64,000 nt of DNA from MM2 sp035460165 (lineage in GTDB: Bacteria; Pseudomonadota; Gammaproteobacteria; Burkholderiales; Methylophilaceae), in NCBI GenBank assembly GCA_035460165.1, contig DATHWW010000008.1, positions 62,001 through 126,000 on the forward strand, written 5' to 3'. The notes beneath the pieces are model-generated. The model did no database searches, was not told where the DNA came from, and was given only the letters and a program-made list of their open reading frames with translations. Position numbers and translations under genes: made by a program. Shown piece after piece: positions 60,984 through 64,000 of this stretch (position 1 is its first letter; each line of letters begins with the position of its first letter).

Positions 60984-61597
60984 GTGCCGTGATTGCAGAG
61001 CACGCCGCAACGGAAGAGGATGCCGCACGGGCCAACCTCTACGGGTTGCTGGCGCGTTTGCTCTATGCCGCGCCTGATGCGGCGCTGTTGCAGGCCATTG
61101 CCGGCGCGGACGAGATCGCTGCACCCGAATCCGCGTTGGCAGGCTCTTGGCATGGGTTGCAGGCGGTCTCCGAAGTCATGGACGTCGAGGCGGCTGAAGA
61201 AGAATACGGACGGCTGTTCATCGGCCTGGGCCAGGGCGAGGTGATGCCTTACCTGTCCTGGTATCTGACGGGTTTTTTGATGGAAGAGCCGCTGGCGAAA
61301 CTGCGCGACGATCTCGCGGAATTAGGCCTCGCGCGGGCTGTCGAAGTAAGTGAGCCGGAGGACCATATTGCCGCCTTGTGCGAAGTGATGCGTTGGCTGG
61401 CGACAGGCGACGCAGAAACCGCACCGGCGGCCTTGGCGCGGCAGCGCGAATTCTTCGCCCGCCACCTGCAGCCGTGGTACGCGCGATTTGCGAACGATCT
61501 CGAAGCCGCGCCGAGCGCGAATTATTACCGGGCGGTGGCCCGGCTGTTGAAGGATTTTCTCGATATCGAGGCGCAAGCGTTCGATATCGGAGGTTGA
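60980..61597 (+). CDS. TorD/DmsD-family chaperone
   Basis: A 205-residue alpha-helical cytoplasmic chaperone of the TorD family, which protects and loads molybdenum enzymes before Tat export. The start is GTG 60980 overlapping the previous stop. Blocks include ARANLYGLLARLLYAAPD near the N-terminus, AEEEYGRLFIGLGQGEVMPYLSWYLTG and HLQPWYARFANDLEAAPSANYYRAVARLL. The stop codon lies inside the left terminal repeat of the adjacent MITE, so the last residues may have been changed by its insertion. It serves the formate dehydrogenase encoded downstream. Confidence 0.9.
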   Translation: MSAVIAEHAATEEDAARANLYGLLARLLYAAPDAALLQAIAGADEIAAPESALAGSWHGLQAVSEVMDVEAAEEEYGRLFIGLGQGEVMPYLSWYLTGFLMEEPLAKLRDDLAELGLARAVEVSEPEDHIAALCEVMRWLATGDAETAPAALARQREFFARHLQPWYARFANDLEAAPSANYYRAVARLLKDFLDIEAQAFDIGG

Positions 61598-61871
61598 AGA
61601 GCCTATCTCAACAGGTTTTATACACCGCGTTGAGCCAGGGCGCGGATGGATGCAAGGCACAGTGCGCAGCGAATGGTTGTTCCATTCGCAAGCGCTGCAA
61701 CGCGGCAGACGCCGCGTCCTGGCTCAACCCGAAGGGCCGTTTGTCTGCGGGACGCATTGCGGTGTTGCGGCTTGCTTGTGGAGAATGACTACACTGCGCA
61801 GTCCGCGCCTTGCACTGCATCCCGCAGACAAACGGCGCGATGTATAAAACCTGTTGAGATAGGCTCTTTAA
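61594..61871. mobile_element. MITE-like element with 27-30 bp terminal inverted repeats
   Basis: The left end 61597-61623 and right end 61842-61868 are perfect 27-base inverted repeats (outermost part aagagcctatctcaac). Adding three flanking bases gives 30 of which one mismatches. The element spans 278 bp. Internal sequence is also palindromic (gccgtttgtctgcggg and cccgcagacaaacggc). It has no coding capacity, so it depends on a transposase elsewhere. No clear target duplication is visible. It separates torD from the small Tat protein gene. Confidence 0.7.
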
Positions 61872-61887
61872 GTTTGGGGTGATGAAG

Positions 61888-62088
61888 ATGGAGCAAACCA
61901 GTAACAAACGCAGGAATTTCTTGCTGGCCTTCGGGCTGGGCGCGGCGGGTGTCGTGTCCGCTATATTGGCGGGTAAACGCCCGGTCGTTGCGGCCAAGTC
62001 GGAGACGACCGCCGCCGAGCCGGCAGCCGTCAAGGGCTACCATGTTTCCGAGCATGTGAAACGTTATTACCGCACGACCCGCGTCTAG
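61888..62088 (+). CDS. Small Tat-signal protein of formate dehydrogenase locus
   Basis: A 66-residue protein with a twin-arginine-like signal (SNKRRNFLLAFGLGAAG), then AKSETTAAEPAAVKGYHVSEH and the C-terminal VKRYYRTTRV. Formate dehydrogenase operons often carry such a small Tat-signal protein of unknown exact role. I placed the start at ATG 61888, which follows ggggtgat; ATG 61882 and GTG 61879 are alternatives. It lies 14 bases upstream of the catalytic subunit gene and is almost certainly cotranscribed with it. Confidence 0.82.
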   Translation: MEQTSNKRRNFLLAFGLGAAGVVSAILAGKRPVVAAKSETTAAEPAAVKGYHVSEHVKRYYRTTRV

Positions 62089-62102
62089 GCGAAAGAACTT
62101 GT

Positions 62103-64000
62103 ATGCTGCTTAAAAAGAAATCTTCCGTCGCGACCGGACCGGCGCACCAGGCCGAAAGCGGAACCGCCGCCTGGCTGGGCAACACCATGGATCGGCGCAC
62201 TTTCCTCAAGCGCTCCGGTGTGACGGCAGGCGCGGGCGTCGCGCTGTCGCAACTTCCGTTCAATATGATAGGCAAGGCCTCGGCCAACCAGGCCAGTCCC
62301 AGCGGCAAGATCGAAGTGAAGCGCACGGTGTGCACGCACTGCTCGGTCGGCTGCTCGGTGAATGCGGTGGTGCAGAACGGCATATGGATCCGCCAGGAGC
62401 CGGCCTTCGATTCGCCGATCAACCTCGGCTCGCACTGCGCCAAGGGCGCCTCGGTGCGCGAGCACGGCCACGGCGACCGCCGGCTGAAATATCCGATGAA
62501 GATGGTGGACGGCAAGTATCAGCGCATCAGCTGGCAGCAGGCGCTGGACGAGATCTCCGCCAAGCTGCTCAAGCTGCGTGAAGAGTCCGGGCCGGATTCG
62601 GTGTATTGGATCGGTTCCTCCAAGCACAGCAATGAACAGTCCTACCTGATGCGCAAATTCGTCTCGTTCTGGGGCAGCAACAACGTCGACCACCAAGCGC
62701 GCATCTGCCACTCGACCACGGTCTCGGGCGTTGCGAATACCTGGGGTTACGGCGCGATGACCAACTCCTACAACGACATCCACAACAGCAAGGTGATGCT
62801 GTTCGTCGGCTCGAATGCGGCCGAAGCGCACCCGGTGGCGATGATGCACGTGCTGCACGCGAAGGAGAAGGGCGCGAAGATGATCGTCGTCGACCCGCGC
62901 TTCACCCGCACCGCCGCACATGCGCACCAGTATGTGCGTCTGCGTCCCGGTACCGATATCCCGTTCGTCTGGGGCGTGCTGTGGCACATCTTCCAGAACG
63001 GCTGGGAAGACAAGCAATTCATCAACGACCGCGTCTACGGCATGGACGAGATCCGCAAGGAAGTCGCCAACTGGACGCCGGACAAGGTGCACGACGTCAC
63101 CGGCATCCCCGAAAGCGAGATCTATCAGGTCGCACGTACGCTGCATGAGAATCGTCCCGGCACGGTGATCTGGTGCATGGGCATTACCCAGCACACGGTC
63201 GGCAATGCCAACACCCGCGCGCTGTGCATTCTGGAACTGGCGCTGGGCAACGTCGGCGTGTCCGGCGGCGGCACCAACATCTTTCGTGGCCATGACAACG
63301 TGCAGGGCGCAACCGATGTCGGCCCGAATCCGGAATCGCTGCCCGGCTATTACGGTCTCAACGAAGGCGCGTGGAAGCACTGGTGCACGGTATGGGGCGT
63401 GGATTACGAGTGGGTGAAGAGCCGTTACGCCTCCAAGGATTTGATGGAAAAGCCCGGCATCACCGTGTCGCGCTGGATCGATGGCGTGCTGGAAAAGAAC
63501 GAACACATCGACCAGGGTCCGAACCTGCGCGCGGCGATTTACTGGGGCATGGCCGCCAACAGCCAGACGCGCGGCGCCGAAATGAAAAAGGCGATGGAGA
63601 AGCTGGATCTGCTGGTGGTGATCGACCCCTATCCGGCGGCCGCCTCCGTGATGCACGACCGCAAGGACAACACCTATTTGCTGCCGGCGGCGACGCAGTT
63701 TGAAACCTACGGCTCCTGCACCGCTTCCAACCGCTCGCTGCAGTGGCGCGAGAAGGTGATCGAGCCGCTGTTTGAATCGCGTCCCGACCACACGCTGATG
63801 TATGCCTTCGCCAAGAAATTCGGCTTCGAGAAGGAGCTGACGAAGAACATCAAGGTCAACAAGGATGCGCAAGGCTGGGACGAGCCGGACATCGAGGACA
63901 CGCTGCGCGAGATCAATCGCGGCACCTGGTCGATCGGCTACAGCGGCCAGTCGCCGGAGCGCCTCAAGCTGCACATGAAGTACGCACATACCTTTGACGT
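62103..64000 (+). CDS. Formate dehydrogenase catalytic (alpha) subunit, 3' truncated by window
   Basis: An open frame of 632 codons runs off the right end. Residues 29-40 contain a Tat signal (MDRRTFLKRSGV). The [4Fe-4S] motif VCTHCSVGCSV (from about residue 76) with the later GSHCAKG precedes the molybdopterin (bis-MGD) domain. Cys202 in the RICHSTT motif occupies the position that is selenocysteine in some formate dehydrogenases, so this one is a Cys type. Other blocks are GSNAAEAHPVAMMHVL, VVDPRFTRTAAHAHQ, MGITQHTVGNANTRAL and GGGTNIFRGHDNVQGATD. It should oxidise formate at the periplasmic face. The TorD chaperone, polyferredoxin and DUF3306 genes upstream complete the set; beta and gamma subunits lie beyond the window. 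Confidence 0.93.
   Translation, partial: MLLKKKSSVATGPAHQAESGTAAWLGNTMDRRTFLKRSGVTAGAGVALSQLPFNMIGKASANQASPSGKIEVKRTVCTHCSVGCSVNAVVQNGIWIRQEPAFDSPINLGSHCAKGASVREHGHGDRRLKYPMKMVDGKYQRISWQQALDEISAKLLKLREESGPDSVYWIGSSKHSNEQSYLMRKFVSFWGSNNVDHQARICHSTTVSGVANTWGYGAMTNSYNDIHNSKVMLFVGSNAAEAHPVAMMHVLHAKEKGAKMIVVDPRFTRTAAHAHQYVRLRPGTDIPFVWGVLWHIFQNGWEDKQFINDRVYGMDEIRKEVANWTPDKVHDVTGIPESEIYQVARTLHENRPGTVIWCMGITQHTVGNANTRALCILELALGNVGVSGGGTNIFRGHDNVQGATDVGPNPESLPGYYGLNEGAWKHWCTVWGVDYEWVKSRYASKDLMEKPGITVSRWIDGVLEKNEHIDQGPNLRAAIYWGMAANSQTRGAEMKKAMEKLDLLVVIDPYPAAASVMHDRKDNTYLLPAATQFETYGSCTASNRSLQWREKVIEPLFESRPDHTLMYAFAKKFGFEKELTKNIKVNKDAQGWDEPDIEDTLREINRGTWSIGYSGQSPERLKLHMKYAHTFD

Noticed and set aside
62700..62712. 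Possible selenocysteine position in the formate dehydrogenase
   Set aside because: The codon at the active-site position is TGC (Cys202), not TGA, and the frame stays open to the edge of the window.
62085..63989. 634-codon minus-strand frame opposite the formate dehydrogenase gene
   Set aside because: The + strand frame carries the Tat signal, [4Fe-4S] motif and molybdopterin blocks. The minus frame is an antisense shadow with His/Arg-rich composition.

Overview
The window reads as chromosomal DNA of a GC-rich betaproteobacterium. The evidence is an exosortase-B-type exopolysaccharide (EPS) locus with an EpsL-like barrel, an mdoG-mdoH osmoregulated glucan operon, a complete mxaRSACKL-type accessory operon, and a Tat-exported formate dehydrogenase with TorD and DUF3306 companions. 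A Nitrosomonadales/Gallionellaceae-like origin is my inference. No rRNA or taxonomic marker is present, and both ends of the window cut through genes.

Layout. (1) 1-10513: the distal part of an EPS locus on the + strand: a GT4 and a membrane GT2 glycosyltransferase, three consecutive acyltransferase-3 membrane proteins, a secreted protein of unknown function, a WecG/TagA-type transferase, GalE and GalU for UDP-sugar supply, and an EpsL-like outer-membrane barrel. (2) 10514-10960: dispersed repeats and terminators. (3) 10961-15036 (-): mdoG-mdoH. (4) 15037-18806: a MITE-like element, a quinone reductase, a DUF4186 protein, a GYD protein, and a lower-GC DapA-family gene with a BFD-like ferredoxin. 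(5) 18847-24145 (-): a tightly overlapping mxaR-S-A-C-K-L-type operon with no methanol dehydrogenase gene beside it. (6) 24190-25864 (-): a monooxygenase-like remnant, a FemAB/GNAT-like protein and a YjfB-like small protein. (7) 25865-48637: a type I secretion locus. A non-coding leader carries two matching LuxR-type (lux box) promoters and an intrinsic terminator. It is followed by an ABC exporter, a PIN/AbrB-type toxin-antitoxin pair on the opposite strand, a lipoprotein, a membrane protein, a 5453-residue lipase-like RTX protein with about 31 variant modules, and the HlyD adaptor. (8) 48649-48724 (-): tRNA-Ala(CGC). (9) 48791-53932: cstA and its usual small partner ybdD, separated by a DUF898 membrane protein, an M48 protease and a methyltransferase. 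(10) 54011-56395 (-): a lone GspE/PilB-type ATPase. (11) 56599-64000: an OFA-family transporter with its 42-residue small subunit, a [2Fe-2S] ferredoxin and a winged-helix regulator on the other strand, then a formate dehydrogenase cluster (DUF3306, polyferredoxin, TorD chaperone, a 276-278 bp MITE, a small Tat protein, and the truncated catalytic subunit).

Working together: GalU, GalE, the glycosyltransferases and the acyltransferases make and decorate an exported polysaccharide. The ABC and HlyD proteins (with a TolC encoded elsewhere) should export the giant RTX protein, possibly under quorum control through the lux-box promoters. The right end couples probable uptake of formate, oxalate or a similar anion to formate oxidation at the periplasmic face. 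The most unusual features are the paired lux-box promoters with a short terminated transcript, the super-repeat inside the giant RTX gene, the orphan mxa accessory operon, and a MITE that supplies the stop codon of torD.
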